Positions 1 through 8,915 of a stretch of 64,000 nt of DNA are shown piece by piece. Each line of letters begins with the position of its first letter. The first letter of the stretch is position 1. The notes under the pieces were generated by a model. It had not been told where the DNA came from. It saw nothing but the letters and a program-made list of their open reading frames with translations, and did not search any database. The position numbers and the translations under genes were made by a program. This DNA comes from Lysobacteraceae bacterium PS02065 (GTDB lineage Bacteria; Pseudomonadota; Gammaproteobacteria; Xanthomonadales; Rhodanobacteraceae), in contig JASCPI010000017.1 of the NCBI GenBank assembly GCA_029959555.1, positions 30,047-94,046 on the forward strand, given 5' to 3'.

Positions 1-7
1 AGCTCAT

Positions 8-136
8 TCTTCCCTTCTCCCTCCGGAAGAAGGTGGCCCGCAGGGCCGGATGAGGGTCCGTGATCGCGACGATGATCGGAAGTGGTCTCGATTCCGCAGC
101 CTCTCCCCAACCCTTCTCCCGGAGGGAGAGGGGCTC
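8..136. repeat. REP-like palindromic elements
   Basis: The first 350 bases hold no gene I can support. Positions about 8-56 carry a GC-rich stretch with GCCC/GGGC symmetry followed by GGATGAGGG, and 100-134 carry CTCTCCC facing GGGAGAG around a CCGG centre. Both resemble intergenic palindromes scattered through many proteobacterial genomes (family knowledge, not searched). From 137 to 350 I see no convincing promoter or terminator, only the presumed leader of the peptidase gene. Confidence 0.5.
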
Positions 137-350
137 AAGCGCAACGCCACTGCGGGAAGGTGCATCGAGCCTTTGAAATCGCGCGATACCGAGCGCTTGG
201 CGCCACCACGCGACAGCTCCGCTGACATCGCGACTCGTTCCGCGGATTTTTCCCGGATAGTAGTTGGGGGCGGCTGGGCATGACGATCGCCACGGCAAGC
301 GCGGCGGGGGCTCTGGCATGATCGACCGTCTCTTCCACGGGAATCCGTCC

Positions 351-1778
351 ATGCGCCTGCTGCCGCTCGCGTTCGCGTTGTTCGCCACCACCACCTTCGC
401 TGCGGACACGCCGACGACGATCCCCGCCGCCGCACTCGAGAACGCCGTGCAGCTGCGCGAACGCGGCCTCGCCGACACGCTGGCATGGGACATCACCGAA
501 GGCCTCACGACCGAGATCGGCCCGCGCCTCGCCGGCAGCCCGGCCGATGCGGCATCGGTGGAATGGATGGTCGCGAAGTTCAAGGCGCTCGGCTTCGACA
601 AGGTCTGGACCGAGCCCGTCACGTATCCGAAGTGGGTGCGTCGCAGCGAGAGCGCCGCGCTCGTCGCGCCGTTCGCGCAGCCGCTGTACGTGACCGCGCT
701 CGGCAACTCGGCCGGCACGCCGGCCGGCGGATTGACCGCCGAGGTCGTGCGCTTCGAGTCACTCGACGCGCTCGAGGCCGCCGATGCGGCGACGCTGAAG
801 GGGCGCATCGTCTACGTCGCCAATCCGCGCATGCGCGCGCTGGTCACGGGCGAGGACTACGGCAAGGGTTCGCGCGTGCGCACGCGCGGACCGTCGCTGG
901 CGTCGCAGAAGGGCGCGGCGGCATTCCTGCTGCGCTCGGTCGGTTCGGACAACAACCGCACGCCGCACACCGGCGTGACCACGTTCGCCGAAGGCGTGCA
1001 GGCGATCCCGGCCGCCGCGCTGTCGAACCCCGATGCCGATCTGCTCGAGGCCGCGTTCAAGCGCGGCAAGCCGGTCAGCGTGCGCCTCGCGCTCGACTGC
1101 GGCACCGAGGGTACGTACACGGGTGCCAACGTGATCGCCGAGATCACGGGCCACGGCAAGGGCAAGGACTACGTGCTGACCGGCGGCCACCTCGATTCAT
1201 GGGATCTCGGTACCGGTGCGATCGACGACGCCTCGGGCGTCGCGATCACGACGGCGGCCGCGCACCTCGTCGGCCAGCTGCCGAAGCGTCCGAAGCGCAG
1301 CATCCGCGTCGTCGCGTTCGCGAACGAGGAGGCCGGCCTGTTCGGCGGCAAGGCCTACGCCGAGACGCACCGCAAGGACATCGCGCACACGATCCTCGGC
1401 GCCGAATCCGACGCGGGCGCCGACCGCATCGTCAAGCTCACGGCGACCGTGAAGCCGTCCGCGCGCGGCGCGATCGACGCGATCGCGAAGGCGCTCGAAC
1501 CGCTCGGCGTCGCCTACGACGCGGCTGCGCCGGGCAGCGGTGGCTCGGACCTCTCGGCGATCCACGCGGTCGGCATGGCCGGCCTGTCGCTGCATCAGGA
1601 CACGTCGCGCTACTTCGAATGGCACCACACGGCCAACGATACGCTCGACAAGGTCGACCCCGAGCAGCTGCGCCAGAACGTCGCCGTCTACGCGGTCGCG
1701 CTGTACCTCGCCGCGGAAGCGGAAGGCGACTTCGGCTCGAAGCCCGGCGCATTCGCGAAAGAGCTCGGCGCGCACTGA
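351..1778 (+). CDS. M28 family zinc metallopeptidase, secreted (carboxypeptidase Q-like)
   Basis: Predicted secreted aminopeptidase/carboxypeptidase of 475 aa. The start at 351 gives a clean signal peptide ([18 protein letters not shown]); in-frame ATGs at 264 and 318 only add non-signal residues. A PA-like insert occupies roughly residues 120-260. The di-zinc M28 core follows: GGHLDSWD near residue 280, the AIDDASG aspartate, [11 protein letters not shown] with the catalytic Glu pair, ESDAGAD, and the final zinc ligand in WHHTANDT. The HLDSWD...DDASG pattern is that of the plasma glutamate carboxypeptidase (CPQ) branch. It probably digests peptides in the periplasm or outside the cell. The SMR gene starts 5 bases after its stop. 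Family call firm; substrate unknown. Confidence 0.88.
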   Translation: MRLLPLAFALFATTTFAADTPTTIPAAALENAVQLRERGLADTLAWDITEGLTTEIGPRLAGSPADAASVEWMVAKFKALGFDKVWTEPVTYPKWVRRSESAALVAPFAQPLYVTALGNSAGTPAGGLTAEVVRFESLDALEAADAATLKGRIVYVANPRMRALVTGEDYGKGSRVRTRGPSLASQKGAAAFLLRSVGSDNNRTPHTGVTTFAEGVQAIPAAALSNPDADLLEAAFKRGKPVSVRLALDCGTEGTYTGANVIAEITGHGKGKDYVLTGGHLDSWDLGTGAIDDASGVAITTAAAHLVGQLPKRPKRSIRVVAFANEEAGLFGGKAYAETHRKDIAHTILGAESDAGADRIVKLTATVKPSARGAIDAIAKALEPLGVAYDAAAPGSGGSDLSAIHAVGMAGLSLHQDTSRYFEWHHTANDTLDKVDPEQLRQNVAVYAVALYLAAEAEGDFGSKPGAFAKELGAH

Positions 1779-1783
1779 CGCCG

Positions 1784-2116
1784 ATGGGCAACGGCGCCTT
1801 CCTCGCGATCGCGATCGCCGCCGAGGTGATCGCGACCTCGGCGCTCAAGGCCAGCGAGGGCTTCACGCGCCTCGTGCCGTCGGTCGTCGTGGTCGCCGGT
1901 TACGGCGTCGCGTTCTACTTCCTGTCGCTCGCGCTGCGCACGATCCCGGTCGGCATCGCCTACGCGGTGTGGTCCGGCGTCGGCATCGTGCTCGTCGCGG
2001 GGATCGCGTGGATCGTGCACGGCCAGGCACTCGATGCCTGGGCCATCCTCGGCATCACGCTCATCGTCGCGGGCGTGGCCGTGCTGAACCTGCTGTCGAA
2101 GGCCGGCGCGCACTGA
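1784..2116 (+). CDS. emrE: SMR family multidrug efflux transporter (EmrE-like)
   Basis: Small multidrug resistance protein of 110 aa, exactly the usual size, with four membrane segments. Residues essential in E. coli EmrE sit at identical numbers: Glu14 (AIAAEVIA), Tyr60 and Trp63 in [10 protein letters not shown]. It acts in the inner membrane as an antiparallel dimer exchanging protons for cationic drugs (family knowledge). The start ATG lies 5 bases after the M28 peptidase stop, so the two may be co-transcribed, though their functions are unrelated. The C-terminus LLSKAGAH resembles EmrE LLSRSTPH. It could be a quaternary-ammonium or guanidinium exporter; sequence alone does not settle the substrate. 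Confidence 0.9.
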   Translation: MGNGAFLAIAIAAEVIATSALKASEGFTRLVPSVVVVAGYGVAFYFLSLALRTIPVGIAYAVWSGVGIVLVAGIAWIVHGQALDAWAILGITLIVAGVAVLNLLSKAGAH

Positions 2117-2170
2117 GGCGCGTGGGCTGAAGAGGGCGGTAGCACGCGCGAGAGGGCGGTGCTTTCGCAA

Positions 2171-2573
2171 GGCACGGCGGAATCACCTGCGGTGGTTCCG
2201 CCCTACGCGTGACGCGCTTCTTCGGTAGGGCGGAACCCGCGCAGCGGATTCCGCCGTGGAACCGTGACAACGTGAGGCTATGCGACAGGTCGGATGCTCG
2301 ACGCGCTGGATGTTTCGACCAGGCACGGCGGAATCACCTGCGGTGGTTCCGCCTTACGCGTGACGCGCTTCTTCGGTGGGACGGAACCCGCGAAGCGGAT
2401 TCCGCCGTGGAACCGTGACAACGTGAGGCTATGCGACAGGTCGGATGCTCGACGCGCCGGATGCTTCGACCAGGCACGGCGGAATCACCTGCGGTGGTTC
2501 CGCCCTACGCGTGACGCGCTTTTTCGGTAGGGCGGAACCCGCGCAGCGGATTCCGCCATGGAGCCGTGACGAC
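2171..2573. repeat. 151-bp tandem repeat, about 2.7 copies, built on REP-like palindromes
   Basis: Copies begin with GGCACGGCGGAATCACC at 2171, 2322 and 2473, an exact 151-base period; the third copy is cut short near 2573. Each unit holds two facing arms: GGCGGAAT..GGTTCCGCCCTAC, then after about 15 bases GTAGGGCGGAACCC..GGATTCCGCC, and a roughly 70-base spacer with ACAACGTGAGGCTATGCGACAGG. Copies differ by only a few bases. The array fills the space between the converging SMR gene and trmH. A lone relative of the palindrome lies at 12413-12484. Confidence 0.9.
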
Positions 2574-2598
2574 GTTCGTCCGCGCGGCGAAGCGCGGA

Positions 2599-3954
2599 TC
2601 AGCCGCGTGCGTGGCGGCGCCAGTGTTCGCCGAACGCGATCGCCGCGCTCGCGGCGATGTTGAGGCTCTCGACCGTGCCGCTGCCCGGGATCGTCAGGCG
2701 CAGGTCGGCCGCGGCGGCGAGGGCCTCGTCCATGCCTTCTCCTTCGGCGCCGAACACGAGCACGAGGCGGGACGGCAGCTCGGCGTGATAGAGCGCGGTG
2801 CCGTCGCGCGGCACGGTCGCGGCGATCGTGTAGTCGGCCTCGCGCAACGCGTCGAGTGCGTCGTGGGTGGCGTCGATGCGTGCGAGTGCGACGGCTTCCG
2901 CACCGCCTTCGGCGACACGCGCCGCGGCGCCCGAGAGGTCGAGCGAGGACGAGGCCGGCACGATCACGCCGGCGACACCGAAATGCGCGGCGCTGCGCAG
3001 CAGCGCGCCGAGGTTGTGCGGGTTGCCGACGCCGTCGAGCCAGACCAGCAGCGACGAGGCATTCCCGGCCTGCGTCGCGAGCAGCTCCGTCAGCGCGAGC
3101 GGCGCACGGCGCACGATGTCGAAGCACACGCCTTCGTGGTGGCGCGACGCGGTGAGCTTGTCGAGGTCGCCGGCTTCGACGACGCGGTAGCCGAGGCGCT
3201 GCTGCACGCACCATGCGAGCACGGCCTTGAAGGCCGGGATGCGGCTCTCGACGAGGTAGACCTTGCGCACGTCCTGCGGACGTTTCGCGAACGCGGCGAG
3301 GCAGGCGTTGACGCCGTACAGGCGCTGCTCGTTGCCGGGACGCGGCGGGCGAGGCGGCGCGTCGGCGGCTGCGTGGGGCGCATCATCGCGCGGAGGCGCC
3401 GGACGTTGCGTACGTGTGTCGTCCCGCGAGTAAGTGGAACGCGAAGGACGTGTGTCTTCCCGCGGAGGCGAGGAGCGCGCAGGTCGTGCGTCGTCGCGCG
3501 ACGACACGGGGCGCGTCGGGCGGGCGTCATCGCGTGACGACATGGGGCGTGCCGGGCGGGCGTCATCACGCGGAGGCGTGAAGCGCTGCGGTCGTGCGCC
3601 ATCGCGTGAAGGCGCGGGGCGGAACGGACGTGCGTCGTCGCGGGGCGTCACCGGGGCCGGCGTCTTCCGGCGCGGCGTGTCGGCCGGGTGGGGCCGATCC
3701 TGTGCGGCGTCGTGTGCGGCGACGGGGGCAGCCGACTCTGGACGCGTCGGACGATCTTCCTCGCGGGTACGCGACGGCGCGGAGGTCTTCCAGGGCCCGC
3801 CCCTCTCCTGGCGCGGTGGCCGCGAGAACACGTCGTCGACGTCGTCCGCAGGCGTGCGTTCGCGCGGCGTGTCGTCGTTTGGGCGTGGCGACGACGGCGT
3901 CTTCCACGGCGATGCGCCGGGCGGCTTGCCGGGCCGGGTGGGGCGGTCACTCAT
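2599..3954 (-). CDS. TrmH/SpoU family RNA 2'-O-methyltransferase with long disordered N-terminus
   Basis: A 451-aa protein. Residues about 215-451 form a complete SpoU-type enzyme: an EQRLYGVNACLAAF substrate-binding region, then a SPOUT core with LDGVGNPHNLGALLRSAAHFG (motif 1), LVFGAEGEGMDE (motif 2) and IPGSGTVESLNIAASAAI (motif 3) for the AdoMet knot. It should methylate a ribose in rRNA or tRNA; RlmB-like is possible but the target is unknown. Residues 1-210 are low complexity, rich in Arg, Asp, Pro and Thr, with degenerate RDDARP repeats around residues 105-185. The start overlaps the GNAT stop by 8 bases, making it last of a four-gene operon. Confidence 0.85.
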   Translation of the reverse strand: MSDRPTRPGKPPGASPWKTPSSPRPNDDTPRERTPADDVDDVFSRPPRQERGGPWKTSAPSRTREEDRPTRPESAAPVAAHDAAQDRPHPADTPRRKTPAPVTPRDDARPFRPAPSRDGARPQRFTPPRDDARPARPMSSRDDARPTRPVSSRDDARPARSSPPREDTRPSRSTYSRDDTRTQRPAPPRDDAPHAAADAPPRPPRPGNEQRLYGVNACLAAFAKRPQDVRKVYLVESRIPAFKAVLAWCVQQRLGYRVVEAGDLDKLTASRHHEGVCFDIVRRAPLALTELLATQAGNASSLLVWLDGVGNPHNLGALLRSAAHFGVAGVIVPASSSLDLSGAAARVAEGGAEAVALARIDATHDALDALREADYTIAATVPRDGTALYHAELPSRLVLVFGAEGEGMDEALAAAADLRLTIPGSGTVESLNIAASAAIAFGEHWRRHARG

Positions 3955-4504
3955 CGTCGTCTTCCGGGTCGGGTTCCACGAACGGTGGCTTGTCGCGCAG
4001 GCGCGCGTACATCGCGATGTCGTGGATCTCGTCGCGCTTGATGAGGGCGCGGCGGTGCACGCCCTCGAGCACGAAGCCCGATTTCTCGAGCACGCGCGCC
4101 GACGCGGTGTTGCCGCTCAGCACGAAGGCCTGCAGGCGTTCGTAGGCGGAATGTTCGAGCAGGTGGTCGCAGAAGACCGGCACGATGCGGCTCATGAGGC
4201 CGCGGCCCCACAGCGAGCGGCCGAGCCAGTAGCCGATCTGCGAGCGGATGCGGTATTCGTTGTCGCCGGGGGTCTGGCCGATGCCGCCGACGGCTTCGCC
4301 GTCGACGACGATCGCGAACGCGAAACCTTCGCGGGCGACCGGGCCGACCACGAAGGCTTCGGCGTCGGCACGCGTGTACGGGAACGGGAACCGGTCCGAC
4401 AGCGCGCGCGAGACCGCTTCGTCGTTGGCGTGGCGCGCGAGCGCTTCGGCGTCTTCGGCGCGCCAGGGGCGCAGCGTGAAGCCGTCGCCGGTGATCGTCG
4501 TCAT
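3947..4504 (-). CDS. GNAT family N-acetyltransferase (RimJ/RimL type)
   Basis: A 185-aa single-domain acetyltransferase. FTLRPWRAEDAEALARHAND opens the fold, QIGYWLGRSLWGRGLMS carries the pyrophosphate-binding loop (GRGL version of Q/RxxGxG/A), and VLSGNTASARVLEKSGF is the standard C-terminal motif. RimJ/RimL-type proteins acetylate N-terminal or free amino groups of ribosomal proteins, peptides or antibiotics; the substrate here is unknown. Its ATG overlaps the RND pump stop in ATGA, and its own stop overlaps the trmH start by 8 bases, so translation is probably coupled. A ribosomal target would fit the RNA methylase neighbour, but that is inference. Confidence 0.82.
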   Translation of the reverse strand: MTTITGDGFTLRPWRAEDAEALARHANDEAVSRALSDRFPFPYTRADAEAFVVGPVAREGFAFAIVVDGEAVGGIGQTPGDNEYRIRSQIGYWLGRSLWGRGLMSRIVPVFCDHLLEHSAYERLQAFVLSGNTASARVLEKSGFVLEGVHRRALIKRDEIHDIAMYARLRDKPPFVEPDPEDDDE

Positions 4505-7500
4505 GCATGTCCTCCCACGGCTGGGGTGCTGGCTTCGAGTTCCTCGAGCTTGCGCGCGAGGGCTTCCGGCGAACGCGTGAACGGTGCGAGCAGGGCGTAG
4601 AACGACGGCACGACGTACAGCGAAAGCAGGGTCGAGAATGCCACGCCGAAGATCACCACAACGCCGATCGTCGCACGGCTTGCGGATCCGGGACCGCCCG
4701 CGACCACCAGCGGGATCGCGCCCGCGATCGTCGCGACCGAGGTCATGAGGATCGGGCGCAGGCGCACGGCCGAGGCTTCCGCGATCGCCTCGGCGATGCT
4801 GCGACCCTCGTCACGCAACTGGTTGGCGAACTCGACGATGAGGATGCCGTTCTTCGCGGCGAGGCCGATCAGCATGACGATGCCGATCTGGCTGAACAGG
4901 TTGAGCGTGCCGCCGGTCAGCCACAGGCCGATCAGCGCGCCGAGCACGGCCAACGGCACGGTCAGCATGATCACGAGCGGGTGGATGAAGCTCTCGAACT
5001 GCGCGGCGAGCACGAGGTAGACGATCAGCAACGCCATCGCGAACGTCAGCAGCACCGCGCCACCGGCCTTCTTGTACTCGCGCGAGTCGCCCTTGTAGTC
5101 GATCTGCGCGGTGCCGGGCAGTTCCTCGGCGGCGGTCTGCTCCATCCACGCGAGCGCTTCGCCGAGCGAATACCCGGGCACGAGGCCGGCCGACAGCGTG
5201 ATCGCGCGCAGGCGGTTGAAGCGGTTGAGCTGGCCGGGCTCGGCGAGTTCGTTGAGGGTGACGAGGTTGGACAGCGGGATCAGCTCGCCGCTGCGCTGCG
5301 AGCGCACGTAGAGGTTGTCGAGATCGGCCGGCGAGGCACGACCGTCGCGCTGCGCCTGCAGCATGACTTCGTACTCCTCGCCGTCCTGCACGTAGGTGGT
5401 GACGCGACGCGAGCCCATCATCGTCTCGAGCGTGCGGCCGATCTCCTGCGCGGACACGCCGAGGTCGGAGGCGCGCGCGTGGTCGATCTCGACGCGCAGC
5501 TGCGGGCGGGTCTCCTTGTAGTCGGAATCGACCGCGAACAGCTTGGGGTTCTGCTCCATGCGCACGAGCATGCGGTCGCGCCATTCGGCGAGTTCGGTGT
5601 AGTCGGGACCGCCGAGCACGACGCGCAACGGCTGGCCGCCGCTGCGCACGAGGCCGGTGCGCACCGAGGGCAGCGCACGCACGCCGGGAAGGGCGAGCAG
5701 GTCCTCGCGCAGCTGGTTGGCGACGTCGGTGGTCGACTCGTCGCGTGCACCCCAGTCCTTGAGGAACACGGTCGCCTGTGCGGTGTGCATCTCCTCGCCG
5801 ACGCCCCAGTTGCCGGGCACGCGCGTGTTGACGCGCTCGATCGGGCCCTTGTCGCCGATCAGGCCGAGCAGGGTCTGTTCGACCTCGTGGATCTGCCCGA
5901 CCGTGTAGTCGAAGCCGGCGCCTTCGGGACCGGTCACCGAGACCATGAACACGCCACGGTCCTCGGTCGGCGCGAGCTCGGTCGGCACCACGCGCAGCAG
6001 CAGCGCGCTCGCGCCGAACGCGAGCAGCATGAGGACGCCGAACACGATCGGCTTGCCGCTCGTGCGTTCGACCTGGCGGCGGTAACCGCTCGTGAGCGCG
6101 TCGAGGCGACGGTTCACGAACGCGTTGAAGCCCTTGGGCTCGGTATGCGGGCGCACGAGCTTGGACGCCATCATCGGCGTCAGCGTCAACGCGACGAACG
6201 CCGACAGCGCGACCGCGCCCGCGAGGGTCACCGACAGTTCGCGGAACAGGCGTCCCGTGTTGCCTTCCATGAAGCCGACCGGCAGGAACACCGCGACGAG
6301 CACGGCCGTGGTCGCGATGACCGCGAACGCGACCTGCTGGGTGCCGCGCTTGGCCGCGACGAGCGTCGGTTCGCCGAGGTCGGCGCGCCGCTGGATGTTC
6401 TCGAGCACGACGATCGCGTCGTCGACGACGAGGCCGATGCACAGCACGAGCGCGAGCAGGGTGAGCAGGTTGATCGTATAGCCGAACGCGTACAGCGCGA
6501 TGAACGCGGCGATCAGGCATACCGGCACCGTCACGGCCGGGATCAGCGCCGAGCGCAGGCTGCCGAGGAACAGCAGGATCACCACCACGACGAGCACGCT
6601 CGCCTCGACCAGCGTCGCGTAGACGCGTTCGACCGAGGCCTCGATGAACAGCGTGGTGTCGTAGGCGACGAAGATCTCGGTGCCTTCGGGCAGCGAGGCG
6701 CGGATGCGTTCGATCTCCTCGCGGCCGGCGCGCGCGACATCGAGGCTGTTCGCGGTGGAGGTCTTGACGAGGCCGAGGCCGAGGTTGGGCTGGCCGTTGC
6801 TGCGCAGGTAGGAGCGGCGCTCCTCGGCGGCACGCTCGACGCGCGCGACGTCGCCGAGGCGGATCACGTAGCCGTCGGTGCCCTTGGACAGGGCGAGGCG
6901 CGCGAAGTCCTCGGGGGTCTGGTAGCTGCGCTGCACGCGCAGCGTGAAGTCGCGCGTGTCGGATTCGATGCGGCCGGCCGGCAGCTCGACGTTCTCGGCA
7001 CGCAGCGCGTTCTCGACGTCGGACACGGCCAGGCCACGCGCCGCGAGCGCCTCGCGATCGAGCCAGATGCGCATCGCGTAGCGCTGGTTGCCGGCCATCT
7101 GCACGCGCGCGACGCCGTCGAGAGCGGACATGCGGTCGACGACGTAGCGCTCGGCGTAATCGGTCAGTTCGAGCGCGTCCAGCCGGTCGGAGCGCATGTT
7201 GAACCAGATGATGACGTCGGCGTCGCTCTCGACCTTGGCGACCTGCGCGGGGTCGGCCTCCTCGGGCATGCGGTCCTGCACGCGGCTGACCGCGTCGCGC
7301 ACGTCGTTGGCCGCCGCTTCGATGTCGCGCGACAGGTTGAACTCCATCGACACGCTGGCGCGGCCGTTCTGGCTGCGCGATTCGATGAGGTCGACGCCCT
7401 CGATGCCGGCGAGCGCGTCCTCGAGGATCTGCGTCACGCGCGTCTCGACGACGCCGGCCGACGCACCGGGGTAGTTCACGTCGACCGAGACGATCGGGGG

Positions 7501-7623
7501 ATCGATCGCGGGCAGTTCGCGCAGGGTCAGGCGCGTGAACGACATGACGCCGAGCACGATCAGCAGCAGGCTGATGACCGCGGCGAAGACCGGTCGCTTG
7601 ATCGAGACGTCGGACAGGCTCAC
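4501..7623 (-). CDS. RND efflux pump inner-membrane transporter (AcrB/MexF family)
   Basis: HAE-1 type resistance-nodulation-division permease of 1040 aa, the normal length. The GTG at 7623 gives MSLSDVSIKRPVFAAVISLL, the classic start before TM1, and overlaps the fusion-protein stop in GTGA. The TM4 proton-relay pair is intact: Asp401-Asp402 in LVVDDAIVVLEN. Two large periplasmic loops separate two sets of six membrane helices. It would exchange protons for drugs or lipophilic compounds with the adaptor encoded just upstream; no TolC-type outer-membrane factor is present here. The ending is followed directly by the GNAT gene (4-base overlap). Confidence 0.93.
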   Translation of the reverse strand: MSLSDVSIKRPVFAAVISLLLIVLGVMSFTRLTLRELPAIDPPIVSVDVNYPGASAGVVETRVTQILEDALAGIEGVDLIESRSQNGRASVSMEFNLSRDIEAAANDVRDAVSRVQDRMPEEADPAQVAKVESDADVIIWFNMRSDRLDALELTDYAERYVVDRMSALDGVARVQMAGNQRYAMRIWLDREALAARGLAVSDVENALRAENVELPAGRIESDTRDFTLRVQRSYQTPEDFARLALSKGTDGYVIRLGDVARVERAAEERRSYLRSNGQPNLGLGLVKTSTANSLDVARAGREEIERIRASLPEGTEIFVAYDTTLFIEASVERVYATLVEASVLVVVVILLFLGSLRSALIPAVTVPVCLIAAFIALYAFGYTINLLTLLALVLCIGLVVDDAIVVLENIQRRADLGEPTLVAAKRGTQQVAFAVIATTAVLVAVFLPVGFMEGNTGRLFRELSVTLAGAVALSAFVALTLTPMMASKLVRPHTEPKGFNAFVNRRLDALTSGYRRQVERTSGKPIVFGVLMLLAFGASALLLRVVPTELAPTEDRGVFMVSVTGPEGAGFDYTVGQIHEVEQTLLGLIGDKGPIERVNTRVPGNWGVGEEMHTAQATVFLKDWGARDESTTDVANQLREDLLALPGVRALPSVRTGLVRSGGQPLRVVLGGPDYTELAEWRDRMLVRMEQNPKLFAVDSDYKETRPQLRVEIDHARASDLGVSAQEIGRTLETMMGSRRVTTYVQDGEEYEVMLQAQRDGRASPADLDNLYVRSQRSGELIPLSNLVTLNELAEPGQLNRFNRLRAITLSAGLVPGYSLGEALAWMEQTAAEELPGTAQIDYKGDSREYKKAGGAVLLTFAMALLIVYLVLAAQFESFIHPLVIMLTVPLAVLGALIGLWLTGGTLNLFSQIGIVMLIGLAAKNGILIVEFANQLRDEGRSIAEAIAEASAVRLRPILMTSVATIAGAIPLVVAGGPGSASRATIGVVVIFGVAFSTLLSLYVVPSFYALLAPFTRSPEALARKLEELEASTPAVGGHA

Positions 7624-8708
7624 GTGGGAGGCACCTGGGCCTGCGGCGCCGGCGCGGCCGCCTTCGGCGGTGCCTCGGCGACCCTGGCGCCGTCGCGCAG
7701 CTTCACGGTGCCGTCGATGACGATGCGGTCGCCCGCGGCGAGGCCTTCGACGATCTCGACCGAACCGCGGCGCCGGGCCCCGGCCGTCACCGGGACGCGT
7801 TCGACGCTCTCGTCGGCCTTGACGCGGAACACGAACGCGTTCGCGGCGACCTGCACGATCGCGATCTCGGGGATCGCGAGCGCCTCGCGCTCGGGGCGCA
7901 GCACGTTGACGATGAGCAGCATGCCGCCGCGCAGGGCATGGTCGGCGTTCGGGATCTCGGCGCGCACCTGCACGGCGCGCGTGACCGGGTCGACACGCGA
8001 GTCGAGCGAGACGATCCTGCCGGCGAATTCGCGGCCCGGGAACGCCGTGCTGCGCGCGGTCATGGCCTGGCCCGGTGCGACCATGGCGAGGTAGCGCTCG
8101 GGCATCGCGAAATCGACCTTGATCGTCGAGATGTCGTCGAGCGTCGTGATCACCGTTCCCGGCGCGACGAGCGCGCCCTGGCTGACCTGGCGCAGGCCGA
8201 GCACGCCCGCGAACGGTGCGGTGACGACGCGGTCGGACAGTTGCGCGCGCAGCAGGTCGACGCGTGCCTTGCTCGAATCGTGGGTGGCCTGTGCCGTGTC
8301 GAACACCTGCCTCGAGACTGTGCCCTGGGCGACGAGGTCGCGGTTGCGACCGAGCAGGCGTTCGGCGTCGCGGTAGGTCGCCTGCGCCTCGGCGAGGCCG
8401 GCGACCTGCTGGCCCGAGGTGAGTTCGACGAGCACGTCGCCCGCCGACACGCTCTGGCCGTCGCTGAAATTCACCTTGCGCACGGTCTCGGTGATCTTCG
8501 CCGTCAGCGTGACCGACTCGCGCGCCATGCTCGTGCCGACCGCCTCGATCACGTCGACCCATGGTGAGGATGCGACCTTCGCGGTGGTCACGACGATCGC
8601 GGGCGTTTCACCGGCATTCGCAGCGGGCGCGGGCCCCCGCGAGCACGCGGCGAGCACGGCGAGCGCGCTGGCGACAACGAGGACGGTGGCTTTCGGCAGT
8701 CTCGGCAT
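7620..8708 (-). CDS. RND efflux periplasmic adaptor (membrane fusion lipoprotein)
   Basis: HlyD/AcrA-like adaptor of 362 aa from ATG 8708. The N-terminus (MPRLPKATVLVV...LAAC) is a lipoprotein signal with the lipidated Cys near residue 21. A lipoyl-like half follows (VSAGDVLVELTSGQ), then a short alpha-hairpin (AEAQATYRDAERLL), the second lipoyl half (VTAPFAGVLGLRQVSQGALV) and a beta-barrel (FPGREFAGRIVSLDSRVD). It would bridge the pump at 4501-7623 to an outer-membrane channel. It is the first gene of its operon; upstream lies a 207-base gap with two perfect hairpins, so it may be transcribed separately or by read-through from emrB. Confidence 0.9.
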   Translation of the reverse strand: MPRLPKATVLVVASALAVLAACSRGPAPAANAGETPAIVVTTAKVASSPWVDVIEAVGTSMARESVTLTAKITETVRKVNFSDGQSVSAGDVLVELTSGQQVAGLAEAQATYRDAERLLGRNRDLVAQGTVSRQVFDTAQATHDSSKARVDLLRAQLSDRVVTAPFAGVLGLRQVSQGALVAPGTVITTLDDISTIKVDFAMPERYLAMVAPGQAMTARSTAFPGREFAGRIVSLDSRVDPVTRAVQVRAEIPNADHALRGGMLLIVNVLRPEREALAIPEIAIVQVAANAFVFRVKADESVERVPVTAGARRRGSVEIVEGLAAGDRIVIDGTVKLRDGARVAEAPPKAAAPAPQAQVPPT

Positions 8709-8799
8709 GGGCTTGCGGCTTGGGAAGAGGGGCGCGCCGCGCCTCGGGGAGACCTGCTGCGCGGGCGTGCAGCGCACCTCCGCATCGGGCGGGAGTGCG

Positions 8800-8839
8800 G
8801 CCCGGCCGAAGCCGGGCGATGCCGGTAGTGGATACCGGC
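8800..8839. repeat. Two adjacent perfect hairpins between emrB and the RND operon
   Basis: GCCCGGC-CGAA-GCCGGGC (8800-8817) is a 7-bp stem with a tetraloop. Three bases on, GCCGGTA-gtgga-TACCGGC (8821-8839) is a second perfect 7-bp stem. No T-run follows on either strand, so these are not standard intrinsic terminators. They may be REP-type elements, an operator or an RNA stabiliser in the emrB-to-RND gap. Confidence 0.5.
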
Positions 8840-8915
8840 CCTGCGCGTGGCACGCGAGTGTAGTCGCTGGACCTGACACCCGCCTTACGTCATGGGACGA
8901 GGCGGAGCATCCCGT

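Noticed and set aside
2171..2573. CRISPR array
   Set aside because: The 151-base units are nearly identical throughout, too long and too few; there are no variable spacers and no cas genes.
2209..2663. Short plus-strand frames running through the 151-bp repeats
   Set aside because: They exist because the repeat lacks stops in some frames; no ribosome site, and the translations repeat the palindrome.
4507..8094. Long open frame antisense to the RND pump and adaptor
   Set aside because: Its translation is an Arg/His/Asp/Glu-rich string without domains, as expected opposite GC-rich genes; the minus strand encodes complete RND proteins.
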